From assembly GCF_001632365.1 (NCBI RefSeq), contig NW_024468528.1, positions 165,812 to 229,811 on the forward strand: a stretch of DNA of 64,000 nt, read 5' to 3'. Each line of letters starts with the position of its first letter. Positions within the stretch are counted from its first letter, which is position 1. Under the pieces are notes generated by a model that saw only the letters and a list, made by a program, of their open reading frames with translations, made no database searches and had not been told where the DNA came from. Of this stretch, positions 1 to 11,000 are shown piece by piece. The position numbers and the translations under genes are program-made. The stretch comes from Laetiporus sulphureus 93-53 (Eukaryota; Basidiomycota; Agaricomycetes; Polyporales; Laetiporaceae).

Positions 1-948
1 AGCCCTCATCATCGGGTCACTCGGAGCAGATTACCTCCTGGCACTGCGCTCATGTTTTCCACAACTTATACCACCACACACCATTCCGATATTCACGCAA
101 ACGCACACCCGCGTGTTGTAATCCAAGTTGAAGTGACCACCGAACAGACAACCACTTATTGCATCCCTACCTCTGACGATGAAGTCTCGTTCGTGAAAAT
201 CTGGGCGGACACTGCGGCCGCGGAGAAGGAGCCACATTCTGTGATGACCCGGCGGAGAGCTACTCCTGCACAATTGCTGGAAGTAACACGGTGTGTACAA
301 TTAATGGCACCTTGATGCAAAATCATTCTTGACGGAAGAAACGTAGCAATTCCGGCATATACGATTTCGCAAAGATTTTATCAGCGACACATCTCGGCAT
401 CCGCGAAATCGTCGCGTTCATTACTCGATAGCGACGGTCCTGATCGAGGATTTTCCAAATCGCTTTCCCGCTGCGCATTCCTGATCCGTACTCAGCTCGA
501 ATTCTTCTCAGAAACGCCTGGTCTATATACTCCTTTCTCCTATTGCTTGAGGTTTCTGGGGCTGGGCATTGAATACGCTTCCATCTGTATCTTTGATATT
601 TTCACATCATAGCAGACGTCGTCACGATGATAGGGTGACGACCATGGCGTTCCTGTTGACACAAACTGTAGCCTTGTAGCACATTTCATATATCTTCACA
701 GTCATTTAGTCAGTTACATACCGCCGTGGCATGATTACCCCAAAAGCTTGCGGATCTTGTGGACAGATAAAATCGCATCATTTTATCGATCAGATGAACG
801 TCAAGGTCGGGAAAGCGACGTATCAGCCCGACCTTGATTTCTTCCTCATAGTGTGTTGAGGCGATCCTCATGGATGGCTATGAAAGCGAGCTTTATATGC
901 CTGCCAGCATGAAGAATATTTCACGCTCCCGTGCATCTGGTCGGCATA
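1..948. other. Unassigned left edge
   Basis: No gene can be supported. An 87-codon open frame at 52-315 (plus) is Thr- and His-rich at its start and could be an exon of something outside the window, but it has no recognisable domain. The rest is AT-rich and without clear coding bias. Confidence 0.4.
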
Positions 949-1381
949 CATCAGGAAAATGTCACTTTTTCTTTTTTGCTTCTTTTTGTACCTTTTTCTT
1001 ACAAAAAAGGCAGAAAAGAAAATAATGTAGAAATAAGCGTGAGGATCGGCTTGAATTTGCCTTGTTCGCTTCTTTTTGAGCACTTTTTGGTTGCTTTCTG
1101 ATCAGAAAGTTTGTGAAAAGTCCGTTCAAGGACAAAAGGTCAGAGAATCTGCCTTGGAATTTCCTGATAGGCTTCTGGGATTTTGTTCCTTTAATGGACT
1201 TGACGACAACTTTTTGGGCAAATCAGTGTTGCCAAGCGTCGTCAAGGAAGCAAAAGGCCATGAGAAAGTGAGGAATCAGCCGATCCTCATGCTTTTTTCT
1301 ACATTGTTCTCTTTTCTGCCTTTTTTTGTAAGAAAAAGGTACAAAAAGAAGCCAAAAAGAAAAAGTGATGTTTTCCTGATG
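949..1381. mobile_element. MITE with ~100-bp terminal inverted repeats and TA target duplication
   Basis: The left arm (949-1052) and right arm (about 1278-1381) are near-perfect inverted copies. Both outer ends read CATCAGGAAAA inward and run through T-rich tracts to a GAGGATCGGC-like inner edge. TA dinucleotides at 947-948 and 1382-1383 flank the element, as expected for Tc1/mariner insertion. The 433-bp body has no transposase frame, and the internal ORFs are only translations of the repeat arms. It is a non-autonomous element whose master copy is not in the window. Confidence 0.85.
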
Positions 1382-2418
1382 TAGCCGCAAAAAAGGCTTG
1401 CGGCGGCCGGGAGAAGGATGGGAAGATTATTCGTCAGTAAAACAGAATCATATTCGGAGACAGTGGATATGGCGTACCTAACGCACAGTGCTTAGGCATA
1501 TAAAACAACTCCAAGTCCCATTTGTCGACTGCCCGTTGCGGCGGCCTCTTTGCCTTGAATCATACTCCGTGGAAATAAATTCCGCAACAACAGCATCGTT
1601 CCGACGGGCCGAACCCTGAGTATACTGCCTGTGCCAGCCTCCCGGTCCGCTTGATAGCGCTCGTGTAGCATTTATCGTAAACTCTCTCTTCGCGACACTC
1701 TTCGCCTCTTCAGCAGTGTCCTAGGTATGTCGTAAGAATGAGATTGGTCTTGGCTGTAAATGACGCTACATTTTTTGATTCAGGATGCATCTTCGCTGCC
1801 TTGTATGACCTCGACGGCAGACTATGGCATGTTTCGAGTGTTTCACATGTCCGGATCGATCATACTTTTGACAATTTTTCGATACAATCCTATATGCAAA
1901 AGTGTTGATTAATTTCCAGCATGAAGAGATTGCAAAATACAAGGAACATTCGGCTTATGCATGGTTCTCGGCAGCTCGGGAAGACTTCAACCTTGCACCA
2001 AGGCTTGCTGAGCAGCAGAAGCAGGGTTAAAACTTCAGACGATCGTTGGGACGCCCACATGAAGCATAGCATATGATACATCTCATCGATGGTAGCATTT
2101 GCGTGGCTCTTTGTCAAAGCAAAGTATGCAGGCTATCGGACGTGGCGTCTGTTATTCCTGATTCTCGATTGAGTAGACTGCATTTGAGTTCGACAGACAG
2201 CGGGTGCCCTACTGACTTTGGCCGAGACTAAGGCGAATGCGGCTGTCGAAATACACGTTAGTTGACTGAATTGTGTTCCGTTGGGACAACCTGGAGCTAT
2301 CCCAACCAAGGATGCCCCAACGGTTAACCAGTCGAAGCGCGCCTTCATCAGCTCTGTATATATGGACAGAATAGGTTCTGCACTATTGTCACAGCGCCGC
2401 TCGTGCCTTCAAGTTACC
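1382..2418. other. Intergenic, nothing recognised
   Basis: No coding pattern or repeat stands out. The 3' part must contain the promoter of the methyltransferase that starts at 2419. Confidence 0.4.
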
Positions 2419-3576
2419 ATGACCGACATTCAACATCAGCCAAGGACGCAAGTTATCGAGCCATACAAATTTTCTCGGGGAAGCAACCGCTACTATTTGG
2501 ATGAGAATGAGCTTGCGTTCTTCAAGACTCAGACCGGGATCCAAGATGAGAACGAACTGGAGCAGCATATTCTTGGCATCCAGGCGGACGCATATAAGGT
2601 ATTCTACATGTCGCCATGAAGTGACGTCCGTCGTTCTTGCTGGTGGTGCTGACATGAAATACAGGTTCATCCTTATAATTGCATCCGCCTATTCGCTTTC
2701 ACGAAGTATGTTCTTCTTCATGTCCAACGAGAGATGAAGAGATTATGACATCTAAGCACAGGCTCAAGGTCTCTCTCCTGCCCGCCTACGGTCAACTCTT
2801 GAAGCTAGGAAAGGAACGGAAAGGGGCCATCCTTCTCGATCTCGGCTGCTGCTGTCAGTATAAAAGTTCTTTGTTCAAAACGCAAGACTCACGCAAAGAT
2901 GCAGTCGGGAACGATATTAGAAAGGCAATCGCGGACGGGTTTCCTATTGAAAATGCTATAGCCTCCGATATTGAACCTAGTACGCTCTTCATCCCCGTAT
3001 GATGGTCAAGCTGCTGGCTAACGACAGGCATTAATGTCAGTGTTCTGGGAACTAGGTCATCACCTCTTCAAGTCCACGAAAGAGACGTTCCCAGTACATT
3101 TCCTACCAGGAAGCGTGCTTGATCCAACCTTTTTGAAGCTAATGCCACCTTTCTATTCTCCGCCAGAGACACCGGCCCCTCCGCTCTCTTCCCTACAGCA
3201 CCTCACTTCCCTTGCCGGACACGTCTCCGTCATACACGTGTCTTCCGTGTTCCATCTCTTCAGTGAAATGGAGCAATTGCAGCTTGCGCGATCCATCGCA
3301 GGCCTGCTCTCACCTCTTCCCGGTTCCATCATCTTCGGGGAGCATAGTGCTCGGCCGGAGAAAGGCTATAGAGTGGAGCAACTCAAGAAGAACACCATGG
3401 GCACTCACACATTCTGTCACTCGCCGGAGAGTTGGGTGAGGTTGTGGGATGGCGAGGTGTTCCGGAAAGGAGCGGTGAAGGTCGGAACAGTGTTGAGGGA
3501 GATTGATAGGAGTGACCTCACGAGCGCAGCGGGGGTAAAGTTCTGGGTTATGGGGTGGTCCGTCACGAGACTTTGA
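2419..3576 (+). CDS. Class I SAM-dependent methyltransferase (small fungal type)
   Basis: Five exons join in frame: 2419-2598, 2665-2705, 2762-2853, 2905-2979 and 3041-3576, giving 307 residues. The SAM-binding motif ILLDLGCCFGNDIRK (about residue 97) is split by intron 3. A second acidic motif, ASDIEP, follows about 20 residues later, and a hydrophobic strand VIHVSSVFHLF corresponds to post-motif II. The family comprises small fungal methyltransferases, several of which act in secondary metabolism; the substrate cannot be read from sequence. An in-frame ATG lies 60 nt upstream (2359), but 2419 matches the usual N-terminus better. No biosynthetic genes flank it, so a lone role is likely. Confidence 0.85.
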
Positions 3577-4721
3577 TGGTCTAGGAGACGCGCGATAATA
3601 TCAGACTGCTATATTGTCACTGCATGGAGAGAATTGGAGGCAAGCTCGACGTCAATGACCATGGAACAGTAGTAAAACTCAAGAGTGTGACAAAGAGGTC
3701 ACTTTCTTGTAGTCGAAGAATCGGACGTGAATGTATGGTACGTGAGGAATAGAGGAGCCAATGTTGTGGCCTACCTCCATAGCATCCGACAACCCGGAAC
3801 ATCTCCGCAGTTCCTGAAAGACATTCAGTACAAACCGGCTGTCGTCGCTGTCATGTCCGCGTCAATGCCAGCAGGGAATGAAAGGGCATACTGAACAGAT
3901 GACTTCACGGGACGTACCACAACTGCATCTCCATCAATGTGAGCCCTTGCGGGCGGGCCAGAGATCCATATGCTGCATTGTGGCACACTGGACGAGCTTG
4001 ATACTGTACTGGATAACATCAACAGACTGGATGTCGATGTCGTCGTGGCTGCACTTATGATTTGAGTCGCTGATTTTCCTCTCACAAATGCGACGCCTGC
4101 CGATGCAAAGAGCTTGCAGCTGCTGCGATTGAACTTCAACATTCTCTCAAGTTGCATATATGAACACGTGTGATGGGGGATGGCAGAGACGCCTAGCGTG
4201 ATGAGGAGGATCCTGAGACGTCTGCTCAATCTATGAGAGAAAGAGTTGACAACAATACCATATCAGCAACGGCGTCCGTGGATCATGGGTGGATGACTCA
4301 CTCAGACGAAAGTCCGACATAAACTAAGAGCATCTCGCTTGCTGCAGCTTACAAGAAATGTCATCTCTTTACGGTCAGTAAGCTGGAAACGCCGTCACGA
4401 AACGATGTTGCAAAGCTGCTGCGACCAATGTAGTATAATCAGGCGTAATCACTGGTCTCGATTCACTAAAGTAGGGGCCCATAAACATCTATTTGGACTG
4501 ATACGTTTCGTGACGTGGCATCTGACGCCTCCGCCTCGTCCTGTATGTACAAATCAAAAGGTCGGATACTGAGGTCGAGTAGCTGCTTACAAAGCTATCC
4601 AGATTCCCCGCCTTCTCGTATAGAGCCGTTACATAGAGCTACAACAATGGAACCGCATCTGCTTCTGGCCGGTATCAGCCACACTGCTTCTGATCAACAG
4701 ACACACCGCGCGCTGTCGTGA
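3577..4721. other. Intergenic with possible degraded coding remnant (about 3620-4065, plus)
   Basis: Short stretches in alternating plus-strand frames look protein-like, for example DVNVWYVRNRGANVVAYL near 3725 and LDELDTVLDNINRLDVDVVV near 3995, but no intron model joins them without stops. They may be a dead gene. The family is not recognised. Confidence 0.3.
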
Positions 4722-5629
4722 TCATGCAGTGGCGTACTTCTCAGTCCATTCCCGACTGACGCGCTGTGCGTCCTTCTCGTTCTCTTTGTAATGCTTCGCG
4801 ACATCGGTTGCGAGCGGATCGTCAGGGTTCGGTGAACTGAGAAGGGCCTGGATGGAGAGGAGGACAGTGCGGATCTGTAGCGCGGGCGACCATTTGTCTG
4901 ATGGTTCGATATCACAGTTGCAGAGCATGGAAGGAAAACGATGGTTTCATGCGGCACATAAATGTAGCATGGAGATGATCGAGAAACAGCGATTGGATGG
5001 TGGTAGAAGTCGTGTGAGTCAAGACAAGATAGATAGTGACATCACGACGCACCCTTCAAGATATCCAAACAGATCCGGCCCAACTTGTCTGCCATCGAAG
5101 TCGACATGAGGGTGGAAATGGTGCATTAGTGGCCATAGATAGACGCACCGATGTTAGGGTGATAAATCTTGGTGAGGAACCGCACTTTCGGCGGGCTCAT
5201 CGGGTATTCCTCTGGCAGAAACAATTCTAACTTGAACACGCCATCTACATGTCCATCGCGATCCCAGGGTCGGCCACAAGGATGTCATGCAGTCAGCATT
5301 GCCCTTCCCGCTGCCATAGACCAGATAGGATGCACGCACTTGCAAATGGACTGCCATCGGGACCTTGTATCGTAACGTCGAAGTACCGAAGGTTGTCTTC
5401 GTGTGGGGCGGCGGATATTCCAGGCGCAGGGTCCGCTACTAGTCGCTCGGTCTCCTATGCGTCGACGAACAAAAGGTAATGCCGAGATGGCGCGAGTTCA
5501 GACTCGAAGGCGTCGGTGCCGCTGATCAGTGCGCACCTTGATGATCCGCTTTGGTTGAGGTGATAGAGAGATGTCAATGACAGTCAGAAGGGAACGCATG
5601 AGTTATTCTGATACCTTGGGAAGGGCCAT
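4722..5629 (-). CDS. ubc13: Ubiquitin-conjugating enzyme E2, Ubc13/UBE2N type
   Basis: Six exons: 5629-5615, 5548-5537, 5454-5340, 5244-5149, 5088-5053 and 4897-4722, giving 149 residues (yeast and human Ubc13 are about 152). The N-terminus [18 protein letters not shown], the strand [13 protein letters not shown], the HPN triad in TKIYHPNI, the active-site Cys86 in [10 protein letters not shown], and [17 protein letters not shown] are all present. Ubc13 works with a Uev1/Mms2 partner to build Lys63-linked ubiquitin chains, mainly in post-replication DNA repair and signalling. Exon 1 carries only 15 coding nt and exon 2 only 12 (RIIK). The start is fixed by the conserved MALPK. All splice phases agree. 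Confidence 0.95.
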
Positions 5630-7061
5630 AACGAGGAGAGCGAGTCGAAGTAGAGTGGTTAGACAGAGAGACGTTAGCGCTCAGATACACGGATCGCTTG
5701 ATTCGGTGTTACCAATGCTATGTTGTAAGCGCTCGCAAGCAAGCTTTGACTAAGTTTGTCACTTCCGTTGTACTTCCTTTCGACTCTTGTATCTGTTTTC
5801 CAGACCATTTGATGGAGTGCAAGGTGTCAGGTAAGCGGAGTTTTCTTTTTGCCTTTTTTCCACTGGAAGAAGTATAATGCGATTATACGTTGAAGCTTTG
5901 CGGCATCTGAGTTTCCAGAGACCGTGAGCGGAGAGAGTGAAGAAAAGTTATCTTTTTGCACTAGCGGGCGGCATACCACTCTGTTGATTAAGGCCGAAGA
6001 CACTCGTATCTTCAGAGGACAGGATCTCTACAGGTTGTCGGGGCTTATCTATCGAATCAAGTAGGTACTCTTACATTTCCCCCATGCGACTCGGAATTTG
6101 TTGCGGTGATCGTGGTAAAGTAGGCTCAACATTCTCAAAATTCGCCCCCCCTTTTCGAGGGAATGAGGATGATAGGAACTTTCACTGTTCCATTTCTATC
6201 TGTGTCCAGAGCAGTGCAAGTCATCACAATATACTGATTCAGAGAGCAGCACTTTGCAGTATCCCTGACAGTTGCCCCTTGGCCGCACATCCCGTCCTCA
6301 CATACGAGGTGCTTTTCAGTTCATGTGCACGCTGTGGATTTTGAGTTCCAATATCTCGGCGTACAGTCGATGCACCAGAGCGTTTGACGCTGAATCGACT
6401 GAATCTAGCTGTCCTCGAGCCTCTATTCCCTCCTAGTGACAGCGGTCTCATGTTTCATGTCACAGCAATTTATCAAACTCTGAGCAATCCTGCTCTACCT
6501 CGAGATCGTACGAGCTCAAAGATTACGGCGTTACTGGCTGGTGTTTTCCTTGGCAACGTTGAGTATGTCTTTAATCGACTCGGCTCTATAATGCCCTGCA
6601 ATGCGACTCTCGATCAGGAACCAGTATTGCCTTTCTATACGCCTTTTCTATTATTACAGGCCAACTTCAACCGCTGTTCTAATCAAACATTTTTGGATGT
6701 ACGCGAAATTATGCCCAGGTCACATACAATGTGCTCGCATCGACGGATACTTATCTCTTAGCTTTTGGTGTACATTCAAGTCGTCCAAAGCCATATTGCT
6801 TCACGAATTTTGCGAAAAGAAATTGTTTGCCTATCAGGAAGTCTTAAGCACGCTTAACGTGTTAGGATTATGTTTCTGGCGCCCACCCACGCGTTCGCCA
6901 AGGTATGTCGGCAATTCTAAGATGATGATGAAGCGTATGCCACTTATATGATCTATGTAGCGACAGGGCTTCAATGAGTGTATGTATTAGAGCTTTTTCT
7001 TACGAAACTGCTCTGGACTTAAACTCCCATCCTACTGAGTATCCTTCATCCATCAATTGAC
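5630..7061. other. Intergenic, nothing recognised
   Basis: It contains the ubc13 promoter side and several open frames of 60-125 codons (about 6084-6951, plus) with no domain, no consistent codon bias and no compatible splice joins. They are treated as chance. Confidence 0.4.
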
Positions 7062-7306
7062 ATGACGGACTCTGATTTCCCTAAAGTGTCCATTCCGATG
7101 GCGCATCATCAAAGAGGTGACAGTAAGTTCAGACTTTCTTGTTCCATGATGCGATCACAATCTCAGCAATGGCGGACGCACGTGGATTTGGATATATCAC
7201 GATACAAGAAGCCTTTAAAAGCACAAAACAGTTCCTTATGACGGCTGAAGAGATCGTTAAAATGCCTTTTATCAATTACCATCGAGGATCCGGCGCAAGG
7301 GTCTAG
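7062..7306 (+). CDS. Possible small hypothetical protein, 64 residues
   Basis: ATG at 7062; exon 1 is 7062-7116 and exon 2 is 7167-7306. The splice phases agree and give a 64-residue product that ends at TAG. Exon 2 encodes FGYITIQEAFKSTKQFLMTA and a KMPFINYHRGSG tail, which look protein-like. Another coding-looking stretch (FFDFADVDISALPKLVKLHH, about 7427) lies downstream but cannot be joined in phase. There is no known family. It could be a truncated remnant. Confidence 0.3.
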
Positions 7307-8048
7307 ATGCTGATCGATTCTCCCAAATATCCCAAATAAACTGCATATACTTTCGTTGTGAGGTGCTCTAACGCTTGACTACGTGTGCCATTACTTACGA
7401 TCATTACGCCTACAGATTCCTCCATGTTCTTCGATTTTGCTGACGTTGACATTTCCGCATTGCCGAAATTAGTTAAACTCCACCACAATATGTACCCAGA
7501 ATCGCATTCGGATTCCATCACACGTCCTCATCCGTTCAAGGATTGGGTCTCACGACCGGTAAGGATCAAAAATCGAATCTCTACAAAGACAAACTGGACA
7601 ATATGAACCTTTGGCATATGAAGTGCATACCAGAATGGGGCATAATATCAAACCATCTATCTCGACCTCGGACAGTATGTGTTACATATCCTCAGGTTTT
7701 GCGCTTCCCCTCCCTCATTGTTTATGACACATTGAGCGGAAGAAATCAACTTCGCCACCTCGGTCAACTCATCAATTGTTGATTGATTCCTAGACGTATT
7801 ATCTTTTTCTGAAGTCGCACTCCCCACTACCAGTGTCCTCCGATGATCAGTTCATAAGCTTCATATACACTGTTTTTTCCAATCCTACAGCATGAAAACC
7901 TACCGGGTATTGATAACTCGCGCTGATCAAGGCATACGTGAACGCGAAGTGAACGCCGAACGTTGTCAACGTTGATTCAACAGCCACGCTGGCCACGCAA
8001 ATTCATGGTGAAGAGCAAATATAATAAGTTCTATTATTCATAATTAAG
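7307..8048. other. Intergenic / 3' flank of O-methyltransferase
   Basis: There is one protein-like stretch near 7400-7560 (plus) without a workable gene model. No repeats were noticed. Confidence 0.35.
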
Positions 8049-11000
8049 CTATCGATCCATTATTCCACTACTGACCTGCGCACGAGACAGCACCCGCCGC
8101 AGTCCTCTTTTCGTATCCCTCTGTCTATCCTCCCCACCCGCAAGCGTACTAATACTCGCCTTCCTGCCCTTGCTCACACGCTTCCCAGCACCCATACCGA
8201 CATCCGCAGCCGGCAACAGCTCGACAGGCGGAACAGGTAGCGGAGAAGCAGCCTGCTGGCCTCTCCGGTCCTTCCAGATTGTAGAGCTCTTCTTCACGAG
8301 ACGCTGCCTCCATTCAGTCGCACGCGCTTGCCACCTCTGCGTCGCGCGCTTGCTTGCTCTAACGCCTTTCTGCAACGCATCCTCCGAGGGCAGGTCGACA
8401 AATGAGCAGAAGGTGTCACCCATAGGAGGGCTCTTGACTTTTGCATCAGAACCTATTGACAGGTTGTCAGTCTTGTCATTCATGCCATTGATGTATATCT
8501 GTTTACCCTCGCCGGCATCTGCCTCAACAATACCAGGAAGAGGCGTATCCAACAGTGCCAGGCTTTCCGGAGGAATGTCAACCGGAACAGCAGTGACATG
8601 CCCGAAGAGAGACCCCTCCGCACGAGACACCTGCACGATCCTCCAGCCGGCAGTCTCAGCCAGCGCAAGGAGCTCGCGAAGCGTGCGCTCCTGCGCATTG
8701 AATGTCACACGCATCTGAGCAACCCGTCAGTTTGCAAATGCCAGCCTTTCCGTTTCCGCGACGAGTCAAAACATACTGTCAGATCCAGCCAATACGCATT
8801 AGCATTCGCCTTGCCCAAGTTCGGCAGTAACGGCGAGCCCTCTGGCGCAAGTGACCGCACCGTGCCGGGGAGCGGAGGAGCCTTCATCTTCTCGTTCATG
8901 TGCTGGATACCGTGTGGCGACTCTGGATCAGGATCTTCGTCCACGCATGCCAGAGGCAGCACGTGGTCGGCGAGCAACAACTTCGTGTCAGGACCTGCAG
9001 CACGGCGAAGATGCAGGAGAATTCTACAATAACCACGTTTAGTACTGGCATTATCAACTCGATATTCTTGGAAACAAACGCATATACCTCTTCACATAGG
9101 CATCTGGCCAGTCATGAGTGACCACGCGCAGCAGGAAGACAGCTGGGGATCCATTTGGAGCCTGCTCTCTCGCAGCATCATCATTGTCGCGCTCATGACG
9201 CAGTGAAGCTGGCCACAGCGGCTGTGGTGCGAAAAAATTGTGCGCTTGAAAAGCCGCTCGGCCGGTCTCCAACAGTTCCGGAGAGCGTTCGCGCCATGCC
9301 TGTAAAAACCAAAAAGCAACGACCTAGAATCAGAAAGAGAGCTTGGGCTGCATCAAAACGGGTACCACATACTATCTCTCCCATCTTAACCACTTGCGGT
9401 CGATCCTGAACCAGAAATCGAAGATGTGGGAAGGCATGCGCCAGCAATAGCGACGTCGACCCAATTCCACCTCCAACATCCACAACGACCGACTGCGCCG
9501 GCAGCTGATGCCATGGAAATGCTGCATAACCCAAAATCTCCAATGAGTTCCGACACCACGGCTTCATACATCCCACGCCAGCACTCACCACCGACAATCG
9601 CACCCGGCACCTCCCACGAGCCTGTCCCAGTCATCGCACGTCCGAACCGCTTCAGCCGCGCAGCGTTCTCCTTCGTCTCCAGCCACTCAAAGTACGGCGC
9701 CGACGTCCTGAACGCCAAGTTGAACGGTGCATGCATTGGGTTACCGGAGACCTTTGCCGGTGCACGCTTCGTCTGTTCTGGCTCCTTCCGCGGCATGTCT
9801 GGCGCTTTCCGGCGAGGCGGACTTGCGGGGACCGCCCGCGCGGACGAAAAAGCCCGCGCACGTCGAACGAGCTTGGAAAGTTCAGCACTCTGATCATGAT
9901 GTGCGGCCGAACGCGAAGCGGAGGGCTGGCCATCGCCAAGAGCCAAGTCCGCCAGACTGGCATGACTTCCGTCTGACGTCTTTCCGAATACATCCTGAGC
10001 ATTTGCCGTGCTTGAATTCCTGCTTTTCTGCCGTTGAGCCTCCTCTGAATTACTCTTAGAAGGGCCACCCGCAACGGTCGCCTCTAACGACGGAAGGTAG
10101 CAATCCGTCATATATGCGGCCGACTTGAACAGCTCGTCCGTGCTGAGACGCCACGACAGTCAGACCAAACGTTGACAACGTCTAAACGTGAGCATAACCA
10201 CATACCATAGACCAACGAACGCAGAGATCCCATCCGTCCCATCATACTTCGACTCGGGTCTACCAATATGACAATCAGCAAGGAGCCGAGCACGGTCCCG
10301 ACGAGAGAGAGACGGCTTACGCTCTTCCCAGGTCATCCAGGCTCCTTCCCGAATAAATCGCACCGGAAATCCGGTTATTCGCGAACACGTCCGGCCGTAC
10401 CTCCCTGGTAATATGGTGCGTCGCGAGCAGCCGTAGAACATGACCTACGGGCGATCAGCTCGCTCTCCTCCCTCACCAACACATGAAAGACTACGCACTC
10501 AGCAATGCAGCATCCAACGCCGGCTCTTCCTCGACATCTTCGCAATCCCCATCACACCCTGCGTGTTTTTCCCTCGCGGCAGCCCTGTTGGCCCTCCTCA
10601 CCTCCCCCACTCGCCTTGCAATCTCCCGTACATGCATCCCGCGAGGGCCCGCCTCACGCAATATCTCCGGGACATGCGCCGCCTCGAGCAGACGCAGACA
10701 CGCCGGGAGGTGATACTACATCCAAAGCACGCATCGTAAGTAATCCATTAGAGGGTTCACCGAGAAAAGCAAGAGAGAGGAGCTCATCGGCAATAACGAG
10801 GAAGGCACGATACAGAATCACTCACTCCCATCGCCGCGTCACACACCGTCAAAAATGGCCTTTGTACCGCCGCGCTCAGTTGCCCGCATGCAGCAACAAG
10901 TCGGCTCGCTGCCGCAAGCACCGCAGGGTGCGTCGTAAGCGCCTCCGAGAGGACTTGAAGCTCTTCTTTATCTCTCTTCGGAGTCGAACCTGCGCTCGCG

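Noticed and set aside
3825..4229. 134-codon minus-strand frame
   Set aside because: Low-complexity Ser/Thr product; opposite strand looks more like decayed coding sequence.
8170..8718. 182-codon plus-strand frame
   Set aside because: Antisense shadow of the last exon of the O-methyltransferase.
9426..9893. 155-codon plus-strand frame, Ala/Pro-rich
   Set aside because: Antisense to the methyltransferase catalytic exon, which carries the family motifs.
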